Shown: piece after piece, positions 46,501-56,929 of the stretch
How the letters are laid out: each line of letters starts with the position of its first letter
How positions within the stretch are numbered: the first letter of the stretch is position 1
Source: Globisporangium splendens
Taxonomy: Eukaryota; Oomycota; Peronosporomycetes; Pythiales; Pythiaceae
DNA: 64,000 nucleotides
Direction of reading: 5' to 3'
NCBI GenBank assembly: GCA_006386115.1
Contig: VFIW01000023.1
Coordinates: 434,001 to 498,000 of the forward strand
Position numbers and translations under genes: made by a program
Notes under the pieces: generated by a model
Told to the model about the DNA's origin: nothing
The model's input: only the letters and a program-made list of their open reading frames with translations
Databases searched by the model: none

Positions 46501-48101
46501 CGAAATTCTTTCACCAACGCTGCGAGCTCGCCACGGCGCTCAGCAGGAAATCCATTTTCCACTGCTTCATCCACCATCTTGCCAAGGAGATTCTCGATCT
46601 CGGTGTTGCTGTCCACGCCCAGGGATGGCTCCTCTGCGAGATTGTCAGGCGCATCTTCGTTATTCGGGCTGGCTGCTAGCTGCTCGAACATTCTCTCAAC
46701 ATCGATCCCCAAAGACTTCAGCGTGACTCGACCAAGTAGAAACTCGTCTCCTTGGGCATTAAGCACCAAACACTTGACTGCCAAAATGTTCACAGGGCCA
46801 GCAGCGGTAGAGATCTTCAGGTCCAATGTCGCCTCCGTGTCGCAGCGGACTTGCCGTCCATCAGCGACTTCGACAACCACCGGCGACGACAGATTGGTTA
46901 GGATTACATTGCTGCTCAAATCCAGCAGCTCGTTCACTATGTGGCGCGGGACCACGTTGCTGTCCGCGCCACTGTCCGGGCAGAACGGGACGTCGATCAA
47001 GTCGTTGATTCTGACGGAGAGCTGACTGTCACCTCCACTGAATTTCTTCAAACGATTCACTCGGCGGCTGCCGCGCATCTCTCTCATCTTGCTCTGGGCT
47101 TCGTCCTTTTGTAATTGGGTCGCCACAGGGCAATCTTTCAGCCAGTGTGCGCCCTTGCACACCCAACAGCCCGTCCTTGGTGGATCGTTTTTGCCGGCGC
47201 CTCCTACAAATGATATTGCTGGTAGAGCGCGAGGTGGGTCACTCCTCTTGCGTGAATCGAAAGGTTTTTTGGCGTCTCTTTTTGGCTCCTTCTGACGGAA
47301 CTCTTGGGATAGCATATGATAGTGCTGCTGTAAACGGGATCGTGAAGCGATGAGCTCAAACAATTCCACATCGTCCTTGGCTGCGGCATGGCATTCAGAC
47401 TTGACGAGGCGCTCGATCTCGATCTTGAGCATCTCCGGCTGGATATTATCGATCAGGATCTTGCAGCGCTGCTTCATCCGGACTTCACGAGGCATGCTAC
47501 CAAAGCCAACACCTGTCGCTCCTAGCATGGACGTGAAACCGTTCTCCTTGATTAGTCGGTCGAAATCCGTGAAGTACTGCAGTACACGGGCGTCACTATC
47601 GTCGTCCTTCATGTTCATGTTCAATCTTTCTTTGAAAAAAAGCGTGACGTCAGGGACATGAGCGTTCTTGAAGCTTGCGCAACGTTTCTCGATGGCGGCA
47701 ACGATGTCAGCGTCGGTGATATCGGCAGCCAGCTTCTTTAAGCCATAGCGAGCAACAGTAGTAAGGATCTCCGTCGACAGAGAGCTCTTAGCGCTGACAG
47801 CGATGCTGTGGGGGTCTTCGCCAGTCACCGCGCAACGTTCCGCGATTCGTGCCATGTAGTGCTCGCGGTCGTTGCTCCATTTCACGAGAGCGGCTTGGTT
47901 CCACGACGAGAGCTTCGGGGCCGTGATGAATTCATAGACTGGTTGCGGGACAGTCATGTCCGTATCGCCGTCGCTGTCGACACGGAAGCGACCGGAATTC
48001 ATGCCTGATGCGATGCTGGATGCGATGCTGGATGCGATGCCTGGTGTGCGATCTGATGCAAAGCTTGATGCGAAGCTTGGTGTGAATGTGCCACAATTCA
48101 A
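43506..48101 (-). CDS. Gag-pol polyprotein, Ty3/gypsy with chromodomain (element 2)
   Basis: 1531 residues, identical to the product of element 1: Gag, CCHC knuckle, DSGA protease, WIDD reverse transcriptase, RNase H, D-D-E integrase and chromodomain in one frame, with no stop or frameshift. Because it is an exact copy in an equivalent place, it probably shares element 1's insertion event rather than being a new insertion. Confidence 0.93.
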   Translation of the reverse strand: MNCGTFTPSFASSFASDRTPGIASSIASSIASGMNSGRFRVDSDGDTDMTVPQPVYEFITAPKLSSWNQAALVKWSNDREHYMARIAERCAVTGEDPHSIAVSAKSSLSTEILTTVARYGLKKLAADITDADIVAAIEKRCASFKNAHVPDVTLFFKERLNMNMKDDDSDARVLQYFTDFDRLIKENGFTSMLGATGVGFGSMPREVRMKQRCKILIDNIQPEMLKIEIERLVKSECHAAAKDDVELFELIASRSRLQQHYHMLSQEFRQKEPKRDAKKPFDSRKRSDPPRALPAISFVGGAGKNDPPRTGCWVCKGAHWLKDCPVATQLQKDEAQSKMREMRGSRRVNRLKKFSGGDSQLSVRINDLIDVPFCPDSGADSNVVPRHIVNELLDLSSNVILTNLSSPVVVEVADGRQVRCDTEATLDLKISTAAGPVNILAVKCLVLNAQGDEFLLGRVTLKSLGIDVERMFEQLAASPNNEDAPDNLAEEPSLGVDSNTEIENLLGKMVDEAVENGFPAERRGELAALVKEFRDCWRVRIAPDDAARLEPLKVQLKDGATPFRCKPRRYPPLQSQFLREYTQQLEAFGLIRKNNQSRWACAAVPVKKPGSKDEFRITTDYRPLNSMTVPIAGTTPILSVVTSAVKGSFGFASFDMLKGFWQLPLHGESQEIFSFMTEDTIYTPTRVPQGATDSALHFQNQMQFAFEPLLYHSLLVWIDDVIVYAANVTEFLQVLRKFFEILNEFNLKLNAMKSQLFQHQVKWCGKLISGDGVEHDPERISALQELPLPSTAADLQYFLCASNWMRDSIVDYASHAAPLQAKLDLALQGSGRRRTAGLRIPLVWTAEEEKCFNSVLLVIGNSVPLSFPSVEHEICMFTDASDHDWAVVLTQVAEWDSSVPVHEQKHQLLVCKGGVFRNAQLNWSIVEKEAFPIVMACTNLEYLLQRSRGFRLYCDHANLIAIFSPSTEIKKHIRAKLQRWAMRLTGYNYSIVHIPGENNVWADIVSRWGRTPENQSSVKKILHVQTRRAVQASTLRPLEDGEFVWPSLADIEASQRRHVKTLARTHAIKDGVIFVVEKPWIPSADNDLLARLLVVAHCGMQGHRGEHAMVNALRRFDITNVAVVVKEFVRACLLCKHVKGSLVIQRPWGPTLVCKIRNEVLHWDFLFLGDSHGDQRYLLVLKDGLTHYCELFACASPTAAVAAEAMLDWQKRFGSPAIWVSDSGSHFKNELIATLSSRLKAQQQFVPAYSPWINGTVERLNRDVLQVLRALLLEYKLDTKEWFYLLPIVQSSLNHTQLPSLGNKSPVELFTGLPSASALDFVWKPTSKNGVVPINMGKPQIEKWLSSLRKSLADMHQEVICIKERTRLQQQANKKGAVCNFTEGDFVLWSRVDSRLSGNKLMVRWVGPFRVLESLPHSFVIEHLITKSKFDVHGSRLKFYADSSLNANEELIEHISTQGVVLGVAAFKEFRLNCDLRRWELLVSWQGFEAVEDSWESLADLYKDVPTKVIEFAASSTSQEFKKAVHQLSKP

Positions 48102-48144
48102 GGCACTCGTGCGAGGTTGATTCGTTGGCCAAAAGTATACTTTA

Positions 48145-48383
48145 TGGTGAATCGGCTGTTTGCAATGCGGTAAATTGAATTGTGAATGCTTGAATCACGC
48201 TAGAACAGCTAAACGAATGCAGCTACAGCACAACTTCTTGCTTCTCTCCTTGTGCGAGCTACTGACATGCATGGCAATGACTCACTACTGCAAATGAGCA
48301 ATTACCGGAGGTGACAAATTACGACTTTACTTCAACTTCAAGTCCCACGATGCCGTGAGCTTGTCTGAACTTGAAACTTGACA
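48145..48383 (-). repeat. 5' LTR of gypsy element 2
   Basis: 239 bp, identical by eye to 43249-43487. Confidence 0.93.
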
Positions 48384-49500
48384 CCCTATGAGCCCAGAGA
48401 ACGTGATAATGTACGTTGGTGTTACGAGCACTTCAAGTCGACAATTGTGCAGACTCAATGGGACGGCGATGTGTTCCAGATCGACCTCAGCTCTAAAATG
48501 TCTGACGGGCTTCCAGGTATCATCGCTGAAGGACGAAAGCTACGTGGGACATTCTGTGCAGAATGGCTGCCATACATGACCTCGACTGCAGATGGGTGGC
48601 TTCTTGATTCCAACGGCTCCCCTCACAAGCTTGCTCACACATCATTATCAGTTGGAACAGCACAACTGGGTGACATACTTCGATGGGAGTGGATAAGACC
48701 AGGAGTGCTTAACTTCATCCCAACATGTGGAATCTCCGGATTCTCCCAGCCGTCTATTCGAGCGCTCGAGCGGTTATGTGCTGCGTTGGTATCCAACTTC
48801 CCACAGCTTCTGTATCGGCCACAGCAAACAAATGTGCTTCGGCTGTACAACGGGCAACGTCATTACAACCACGAATGGCATCTGCACACCAGTGAAGCAA
48901 CTCGGACCCACGTCGACACGACCCTAGTCAAAGCTACGCATACAGTTCACTCTGCAACGGACTGTGACGTCATGGCAACAAGAGACTTGAACGGGCAGAA
49001 GGTGTCGTTCCATGCACATCCGCGTTTCACAAGAATCACGCAACTATGGGGTGGCAACGGACGATATAATACGACCAGATCTTTCTATCGGCAACAAGTT
49101 GCAGCAACGAGGACACAAATTGGCAAAGATACTCGAGAGATGCAGCAGTCAACAGAGCTGTCCATACAGCAGGATCTCTGTGGCCAGGACTGCAATTAAT
49201 CCAATGGAGCGAATTACACAACATCCCAGGGATTACAGTTTATACGGTCCAGACTCTTCTCCGGCTGAAAGCCAACCCACTCTCCATGTGGAACTAGGAG
49301 AAAGCTGATCTATCCTGCTCGAATCCCGAATGTTCCCAAGTTGTCCAATCTTCTGTTCAACATCTATTCTGGGAGTGTCCGAAAGCCAAACTCGTGTGGG
49401 ACTACTTTTATGCGCTATGGGCGAAGATCGGAATCACTCCTGGTCACGACCCCGCAATCTGGATCTTCAGTCTGGATCTACCAGATACTCCAAGGCATGC

Positions 49501-50047
49501 GAGATGAGATGATAAGAAATCTATTGAACGTAAAGTTTAAGATTTCCCGGGGAAGAGAATTGGTAGATTCTCAGCTATCATATCCTGCCGTAACACAAGC
49601 ATTCTCACACTTGCGTCCGGGGTTTTCGTAATTTTCTAGTTTTTATGTCATTTATTTTCTTCGTGTGGGCGCATCGTCACTTGTGGGTTTCATTGCGAGG
49701 GGTCTTGGTGCGGCAGAGCCGGTTGGCTTTGTCACGGGGGTCTTGAGCTGCGCGGTGTGGTGGCCGCAGACAGCGGGGGGTCTTGAGCTGCGCGGTGTGG
49801 TGGCCGCAAACAGCGGGGGGTCTTGTGCTGCGTCGCTTGTTAGCGACGTTGCCGGTTCATTGTGCTGCGTGACGATTGGTCACGTACAGCGGGTCAGTAG
49901 TCGTGCTCAAATTGGTCGTGCATTCCATTCCTCACCACACCAGGGCCTCCAAGAAGGAGGGATTCTCTCCCTGTGATGGGCCGGCCCAAACTGGACCGCT
50001 GAGGCTGGAACTGGACCGCTTGTGCTTGACTTGGAATATTGGAGAAT
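49501..50047. mobile_element. Unclassified 547 bp insert (second copy)
   Basis: Same insert as 34397-35063, with the same 17 bp target repeats (49484-49500 and 50048-50064). It is 120 bp shorter because it has two instead of five 40 bp repeat units. Confidence 0.78.
49745..49824. repeat. 40 bp tandem repeat, two units
   Basis: Two units of the 40 bp repeat found five times at 34641-34840. Confidence 0.93.
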
Positions 50048-50129
50048 GATACTCCAAGGCATGCATGGCCATTGTGAATTTTGCGGTCTACCCCACAGAT
50101 TACGCAATACCAAGCCCCAAGACTCAAGC

Positions 50130-52111
50130 GAGAGAAGGTAATTCTATTTAACTTATGATCTACATATAGTTTAAGAATTCCTGAGTCTCATTAACACTGC
50201 TGACAGTGAGGTGTTTCTAAGTTTTGACGGTGTGGCACCGATATCATTGTCGAGTAGAACTGCGACCTGGGACATAAGAATTTGATCGTTCCCCCGCGAT
50301 TCGTCGGTGAGTATCTTCGCACTCTTGGAGTTCATTGCCATGTTGGCGAGAAGATCGGTCATTTTGTTTGGTTCTCGTTTTGTGTGATTCCAGGAGGTCC
50401 ACGCAAAGTTGGCGATGATTTGATTTACCCGAACTGCTAGTGGCTGCAACTTGGTCTGGCGTATTGAGGCGAACCCGTTCTGGGCTGCGATAATCATTTG
50501 GCTGTCTCCGAAGACTTCCAACTTGACTTCATAGTGCTGTAGGTAGTGTGCACTGTATGCCAGACCATCTTTCAGTGCGCTGTATTCGCACCAATTGTTC
50601 GTGACTTCTGGTCCCATGTACGCATAGCCGCATGCTTTGAGTTCCCATCGATTGGTGCGTTCATTCAGGAAGATGAGTGCCCAACCACTGCCTCCTGGAC
50701 CTGGGTTGCCGCGTGCACCTCCATCGAAATACAAACGCGCTGTCGCCCATGCTTCCAGTTGGCGCGACAAGTCTTGTCTCTCCAGTACGCTGAGCAGTTG
50801 GCTCAGGCAAGTTGCATTGATCTTTTCTCCTTGGAGCGTTCTCATCCGATGAGCCACAGCTCGCACTTGCATCACACACGCCATCCACACACGCTTGGTG
50901 CTTTCTTCGATAGCAACGTGTTGCCGTTCATGCACTATTTCCACTCTCGTTCTCCACAGCAATACTGGGATGCTTGATGTGACTATAAACCACAGTTTCT
51001 GTAGTGCTGTCGAGTGTTCTGGAGTAATGAACCCGAAGCTCTTTTCCAATTCCCGGAGCAAAGATCGTTGACCTGGCGGGGCTGTGCGGCTAGCAATATG
51101 AGGCAGGAAGAGATTGAGTGCTTGCTCCGTCAATGTTCGGCTCATTCATCGTCCGAGGAAGACCGTCCACGCGGCTTGTGCTCGCTTGCAACTCCAGACT
51201 ATGTGTGAGATAGTTTCTTTTGTTTCCCCACATCCGGCATTGCTTGGACACGCCGAAGACTCGATCCTTCCCGGATGGAACAGGTTGAGCTGCATCGTAG
51301 AAATCCGGTATGTCGTCCACATCTGATACGGTGTAAGACATCCTCGTTGCTTCCATAGATCTGCTGGTAGCCGATACTGCACATGACTGTACCACTGATC
51401 CGTTTTCGCGACTTCGTTGAGCTTGTCTACGAGTACTCCGAGACCTTGATACAGCTTGCTGTGCAGCCTCCGTGTTCTTGCTCGGTCAATTGTCTTCTGG
51501 ATGCTGTTTGGGGGAGTACGCTCATGCACCAGCCACGGACAGTGCGTCGTGAGCGGGTGAGGTTTGAATGTCCACCCTACAGTTTTTATTTCTTCTTCGA
51601 TCATTGCAACGTCTTGTTGGCAAGTAGCATCCCCGGTCCAGTCGGTCACTGTCCAGAGAACTCCGTTTGCTTGCCGTTGCATCTGAATGTAGTCCGTGTG
51701 GCTCCTCTCCGACCCTGGCACCGCGATGATGGTTCCCATGCCGTTGCTGATCCACTTGTACTCTCGTTTTGTGGGTTTCCTGCTCCACGGCTCCTGCTGA
51801 CTGATTAGCTGGTTGCCTGCATCGATTTCTGTCTCCGGTGAGCATAGAATGATGCTGGTTACGAGTTTTCGCAGGACGGCCCTTCGTTTGGACGTGAGAG
51901 TCGCCGTCATGGTTGGTAGCCGCACGGAGAACACTCGCTCTTCTTCCCGTCTCACGTTGAAGCTGGCCAAATTGCATTCTTTCAGGAAAGAAACCGTTTT
52001 GACCGTGTACTGCTCGCCTTGACTGTCGATTATCCAGGGGTTGTCGTTCCACTGAAAGGATGGCCAGAACGCTCGAGTCTCTTCCGATAGCTGATGAATC
52101 GTCTGCTCAGG
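50130..52111 (-). mobile_element. LINE-A insertion, inverted, in LINE-B copy 3 5' region
   Basis: 1982 bp, 5'-truncated, flanked by gccccaagactcaagc at 50114-50129 and 52112-52127. It begins on the plus strand with the complement of the LINE-A 3' tail (gagagaaggtaattc). It is the longest LINE-A copy here and shows what lies upstream of the RNase H fragment in the other insertions. Confidence 0.9.
50171..52111 (-). pseudogene. LINE-A ORF2 C-terminal part: zinc finger and RNase H
   Basis: The frame runs from the insertion edge at 52111 to the stop near 50171, broken once by TGA at 51146-51148. It covers a region after the reverse transcriptase, a zinc-binding motif (CPSNAGCGETKETISHIVWSC) as in zf-RVT domains, and an RNase H domain (FDGGARGNPGPGG, then Glu, GDS and NKMTD). 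The endonuclease and reverse transcriptase are lost by 5' truncation. A TGG-to-TGA change would explain the stop, because the frame is kept on both sides. From 51145 down, 324 codons are open. Confidence 0.8.
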
Positions 52112-52335
52112 GCCCCAAGACTCAAGCAAGAACCAATCAAGAGCCAGCGTCCCATCCTCAGTAACCAGCTGTTTTCGGAGTTTCGACCAATGACGGAGCC
52201 TCCTCCTGAACAGCCTCCTGATGGTGGTGGTACGAATTCCGCATTTTCTGGTTGGGATCCCCATCGCGTTGAAGAAATAAAAAGAGGTATGATGGGCCAG
52301 ACACCGCCTCAGCCTGATGCTGCTCACCCAGAGAA

Positions 52336-53295
52336 TCCCCGCCAGGTCAACGATCTTTGCTCCGGGAATTGGAAAAGCGCTTCGGGTTCATTACTCCGGA
52401 ACACTCGACAGCACTACAGAAACTCTGGTTTATCGTCACATCAAGCATCCCAGTATTGCTATGGAGAACGAGAGTGGAAATAGTGCATGAACAGCAACCC
52501 ATCACTATCGAAGAAAGCACCCAGTGTGTGTGGACAGCGTGTGTGATGCAAGTACGAGCTGTGGCTCATCGGATGAGAACGCTCAAAGGAGAAAAGATCA
52601 ATGCAACGTGCCTGAGCCAACTGCTCAGCGTACTGGAGAGACAAGACTTGTCGCGGCAACTTGAAGCGTGGGCGACAGCGCGTTTGTATTTCGATGGAGG
52701 GGCACGCGGCAACCCAGGTCCAGGAGGCAGCGGATGGGGACTCATCTTCCTGAATGAACGCAGCAATCGATGGGAACTCAAAGCATACGGCTATGCGTAC
52801 ATGGGACCAGAAGTCACGAACAACAGGTGCGAATACAGCGCGCTGAAAGATGGCCTGGCATACAGTGCACACTACCTACAGCACTATGAAGTCAAGTTGG
52901 AAGTCTTCGGAGATAGCCAAATGATTATCGCATCCCAGAACGGGTTCTCCTCAATACGCCAGACCAAGTTGCAGCCACTAGCAGTTCGGGTAAACCAAAT
53001 CATCGCCAACTTTGCGTGGACCTCCTGGAATCACACAAAACGAGAACAAAACAAAATGGCCGATCTTCTCGCCAACGTGGCAATGAACTCCAAGAATGCG
53101 AAGATACTCACCGACGAATCGCGGGGGAACGATCAAATTCTTATGTCCCAAGTCGCAGCTCTACTCGACAATGATATCGGTGCCACACCGTCAAAACTTA
53201 GAAACACCTCACTCTCAGCAGTGTTAATGAGACTCAGGAATTCTTAAACTATATGTAGATCATAAGTTAAATAGAATTACCTTCTCTCTCTCTCT
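52336..53295 (+). mobile_element. LINE-A 3' fragment nested in LINE-B ORF1 (copy 3)
   Basis: Equivalent to the insertions in copies 1 and 2, with exact gctcacccagagaa repeats at 52322-52335 and 53296-53309. Confidence 0.88.
52357..53247 (+). CDS. LINE-A RNase H domain reading frame (copy 3)
   Basis: 296 open codons with the complete D-E-D-D core (FDGGARGNPGPGG, CEYSALKDG, GDSQMI, NKMADLLAN). It differs from the other copies mainly in the patch near 52495-52545 (EQQPITIEESTQCV). Truncated C-terminal part of LINE-A; expression unproven. Confidence 0.75.
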   Translation: MLRELEKRFGFITPEHSTALQKLWFIVTSSIPVLLWRTRVEIVHEQQPITIEESTQCVWTACVMQVRAVAHRMRTLKGEKINATCLSQLLSVLERQDLSRQLEAWATARLYFDGGARGNPGPGGSGWGLIFLNERSNRWELKAYGYAYMGPEVTNNRCEYSALKDGLAYSAHYLQHYEVKLEVFGDSQMIIASQNGFSSIRQTKLQPLAVRVNQIIANFAWTSWNHTKREQNKMADLLANVAMNSKNAKILTDESRGNDQILMSQVAALLDNDIGATPSKLRNTSLSAVLMRLRNS

Positions 53296-56200
53296 GCTCA
53301 CCCAGAGAACAACACTCGGACTGATGCCGCGGTGCGTGAAGCGCGTCATCGTGCATGGGTTCAGCGATTGACCAAGATCGCTACACGTCCATGGAAGACT
53401 AAACCCGATGATGACCTACGGAAGATGGTGCCGGCCGAAGAAGAAGCATTGAATGCCTGGATAATGGGTGCTCTCGTCTTAGACGCGCCTCCTGCATTCC
53501 TCGCTTGTACCCACACTTTCCTCCAACGCATGGCCTATGTCAAATTCTTTGAAGACTGCCTCGAAGGCACAGTCGTTGCTGTGGTCCCTCCGCGCATCTT
53601 GATGCCTGAACACATCTCGGAAAAGACAATTCTTATGCAATTACTTGCATCCGAGCCAGCCGGCTCTGCAGGTTATAAGAATCTGTGCGAGTGGATTCAG
53701 AATGTCAAGCGTTTGTACTACACTGCGGCGACTCGGCGTTTAACCTTCACTGTCAAGGAGCAGTCCATTGCAACGAAATGGCATAGACGGGAAATCAAAC
53801 TTCGTAATGAAAAACTCGTTCTCCTCAGCACCGCCAAGCTCGAGGAAGAAGATGATCGATGTGACATTGACAATATTATCCCCCACCAAGCTGATGTGCT
53901 ACAATACCAAGTCCGTGTTGTAGCTTCTGGCTTAGGCAATGACGTTGTCGGCCAACTGATAGCATTGAGCACCGAATGTGAAGTCGTGTCCATTGCGCGC
54001 GCGCCGCGAGCACGGGATGGCGCATACGACTCTAATTTCTGGGTCGTTATCTTCAACTCCGAAGAATGTCCCCCTCAGCTCAAAGATGTCACCCACATCT
54101 CTGCTAAAGGGTTCTCAATCTTCGTTCATCATCATCAGCGGTACAGCCGAATCCCTTGCTTTCAGTGCTTCGACCCCTCGCACCCAAAAAGCAAATGTAC
54201 TCGAGCTCCTGGAGATTGTCAGATGCAATTTCATCGCGACTTCGAACCAGAAATCAAGCAAGCAAAGGAAATGTCGAAATTTGAGCTGCAGCACATGTCT
54301 CTTGAAGTCCGACAAAAGTATAATGGCAATCTCTCCAATAGTTTGGGCAAAGTCATGGCCAACCTGAAGACCAAGGCAACTGAGAAAGCGCTGCTCTCTG
54401 AGATGCTCCAGCCTGCTGACTCGAGTAGCAGCACCGGCTCTGCAGCAGTGGCAGCAGCAGTCAATTCTGCAACAGACGCTCAATCGGTTACGCCGTTGGA
54501 GGCAGAATGGTTCGATCCAGCCAACCTCAAGAAACAGAAGGGGGCGATGAAATCCACGATTTCAACCTCAGCGACCACACCAGTGAAGAGTTCACCGGCG
54601 TCGAAAGGGCAACCCCATCCAGCTTCGGACGTGGCATCAGCTGGTAGACGAGCGCCAAAAGGCGGAATCTTAAAGGCTGCTCCGAAGCTGACTTCTGTTT
54701 TCTGCACATCTCCTGGAACAGTAGCCAGCTCTGGTAGCATTGGTACCGGGTCTCCAGAGACAAGTGTCAAGGCTTCTAACGGCCAGAGCAACCGCAAGGC
54801 TCTCCAGGCTCGAAAGAAGCGCGAACTTGAACTTGAGGCCGTTCTGGCTGGGAAGCTTTCTTCAGCTGATTCTGTGCTTGATGGAGTACAAGCAAACTCC
54901 ACTCAAGCGAAGCAAAAGATTGCTATCGACGCCCGCTTAAGCGCTGCTCAGGCAACATTAGACATTGCCAAGGAGCATCTGTCCAAAGCGTCTTCCGCGC
55001 ACACCGCAGCTGTTGCAGCGGCTGCGACTGCAAAACGCAAATTCCATGACGTTTCAGCCAAGGCGCACAGTTTTGCTCTCGATCGAGACGAACACAAGGA
55101 GGCAGACACCAGTGGTCGTGATGAGGAATCTTCATCTGCGAATCGTGAAGCTGGACAGTTCCAACGTCAGATTGAATTGCTTGATTTGCAGCAACGCGTG
55201 ACAGCAAAAGAAGCAGCAGCCGCATCTCTGATCCTCCAGGAGGCCAAGAACGCCAAAAATCGAGCGAAAAAGCAACTTGATTTACTCAAGAAGCGAGTCA
55301 AAGCTAAGAATTTGGGTCCCAAGGATGGCGATCAGCATGCTGGGAACAAGGCTTCTACGACAGCTGCTTCAGGATCATCTCCCGCTGAGAATACCGAAAG
55401 CCAAGGAGATCAAGACCTTGCTTATACGAAACTCAGGGAGTTTGTCAAAGCTCATGTCGTCCACGAGCACAGTCCCACTGCGCAGACTCAAGACGAGGAG
55501 CAAGCAAGAATGAACCAGCCCAGCTCGAAGTCATTTCCCTCAGCGTCTAGAGATAATGGTTCGGCAAACCAGCAACCATCATCGGAGCCATCAGCTGACA
55601 CCACCTCTGGGTACTCTGAAGATCCCTCGCACTTCGATGTCACGATGTCCTTGGCGGATTCCACGTCGATGGACTCCACAATGCACCTGCAAGATCTGAC
55701 GGGAGGTGCTGTGACCCCGCCAAATGGTCAAGCCACTCTCCCTCTGCCAGCAGAGGTGACTAAAGCCTTTCACCAGGAAATGCGCAGTCAAAATGGTACC
55801 GAGGACGCAGGCAACGGTGCTCCCTCGATGAACCAGCCAACTCCAGGTAGCGCTGGCCAAGATTTTGGACACATTGACTCTGCTGAATCTCGAGATACAG
55901 ACCCAAGAAGTGTCTTTGGCTCCGGGCCAGAAATCAATGCGGCGATGGGTAGTGGACTAGGTACAGGGTCGACGGATGATGAACATCGATTCCAGGAACC
56001 GGAGCGAGAACCAGACTCCCACTCTCATACGTTAAATCGGCCACGGGCACGAAAGATCCCAGAACTTGCGTCCTCAGTTTAAAAAGCAGCGGCTTCAACG
56101 ACACCAAGCCAATCCGAGGCCAGTCAAGAGTCAACCTTTTCCAATGACAGTGAAAGCGGCGAATTTGAGACGCCTCCTTCCTCACCGTCTCACTCTGTCC

Positions 56201-56929
56201 AGGACGATGGGCAAGTACGCAAGTCTCTGGTTGGACGATTGGTTGGATCGAAAGAGGAGCTCGAACAATTGACGGCTGCTGAACAAGCCCTTCGAAGACA
56301 GCATTTTCGTGCAAACAACAAAGCCATGCACGACTGGACCACGGCGACTCGACAAAATCGAAGATTCAGCTTGCCTTCAGTTGATCCAAGCGACGTCTCC
56401 AAATTGACTGGATGGATTCCCAGTCACGTGGATGCTCTAAGTGCGCTCATTTGCGCACTGCCTTTTCCACTGGAGGTCTTGCGCATGTTCCCAGTGAAAA
56501 AGCTCCTTGATTTTGGGCACAGCATAAACAGTCAAGCTCAACGCGCATTAATCCGGCATCACTCAGCTAACGGTGCAGTTAGCGCGCAAGTGCGAGCCTT
56601 TTGTAAGAAATGGGCATCGGCTGTTGACGCCTGTCCGCAAGGCTCCGCTCGTTGGTCCATGACGGACAACATCAAGCAGTGGAACAGACTTGAAAAGCTA
56701 GATGATAGCCTATTGACCGCGACCGTCTCGCGACCCATCGATCCAGATAAATGGGCAATTCTCAATGTGATAAGTCTTCTACTGCCAAGCATGTTCCCCA
56801 AGCACGAAGCCGTTGGTCACGTTATGCCTGAAACCCGAGCTGAAGAATATTGGCGTTCGTCTTCTCTTCAATCAGCAATTGATGTGATTGTGGGCACGAC
56901 GACGTCATGGTCGCTATTGGCGCACCAGC

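Larger units (their letters stand above)
43249..48383 (-). mobile_element. Ty3/gypsy chromovirus-like LTR retrotransposon 2
   Basis: 5135 bp, same site, orientation and target duplication (ccctat) as element 1, exactly 15102 bp downstream. I found no difference between the two elements in the stretches compared, and their translations agree in every frame I compared. The LINE-B sequence on both sides does differ. Confidence 0.93.
39902..49298 (+). pseudogene. LINE-B ORF2 (copy 2), split by a gypsy element
   Basis: Same domain order as copy 1, YADD at 42498-42509. Lesions specific to this copy: a one-base loss near 41321 (gacgctctc against gacgcctctc), another near 41857, a TGA at 42876-42878 (Trp codon in copies 1 and 3), and a two-base gain near 49135 after the gypsy element. 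It shares with copy 1 the TAG near 49296. The A-run deletion of copy 1 near 26845 is absent. The gypsy element occupies 43249-48383. Confidence 0.8.
35087..50070 (+). mobile_element. LINE-B copy 2 with nested insertions (array unit 2)
   Basis: 14984 bp with the same layout as unit 1: LINE-A fragment, gypsy element and unclassified insert at equivalent places. The length difference is almost wholly the loss of three 40 bp repeat units. Both ends have the same junction (gcatgcatggccattgtgaa) as the start of unit 3, supporting tandem duplication. Like copy 1 it lacks the LINE-B RNase H region and 3' tail. Confidence 0.85.

Noticed and set aside
51146..52327. A 393-codon minus-strand frame that looks like one protein
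   Set aside because: It is an artefact joining antisense LINE-B sequence (52327-52112) to LINE-A sequence across an insertion edge; the same antisense part recurs at 20242 and 35345.
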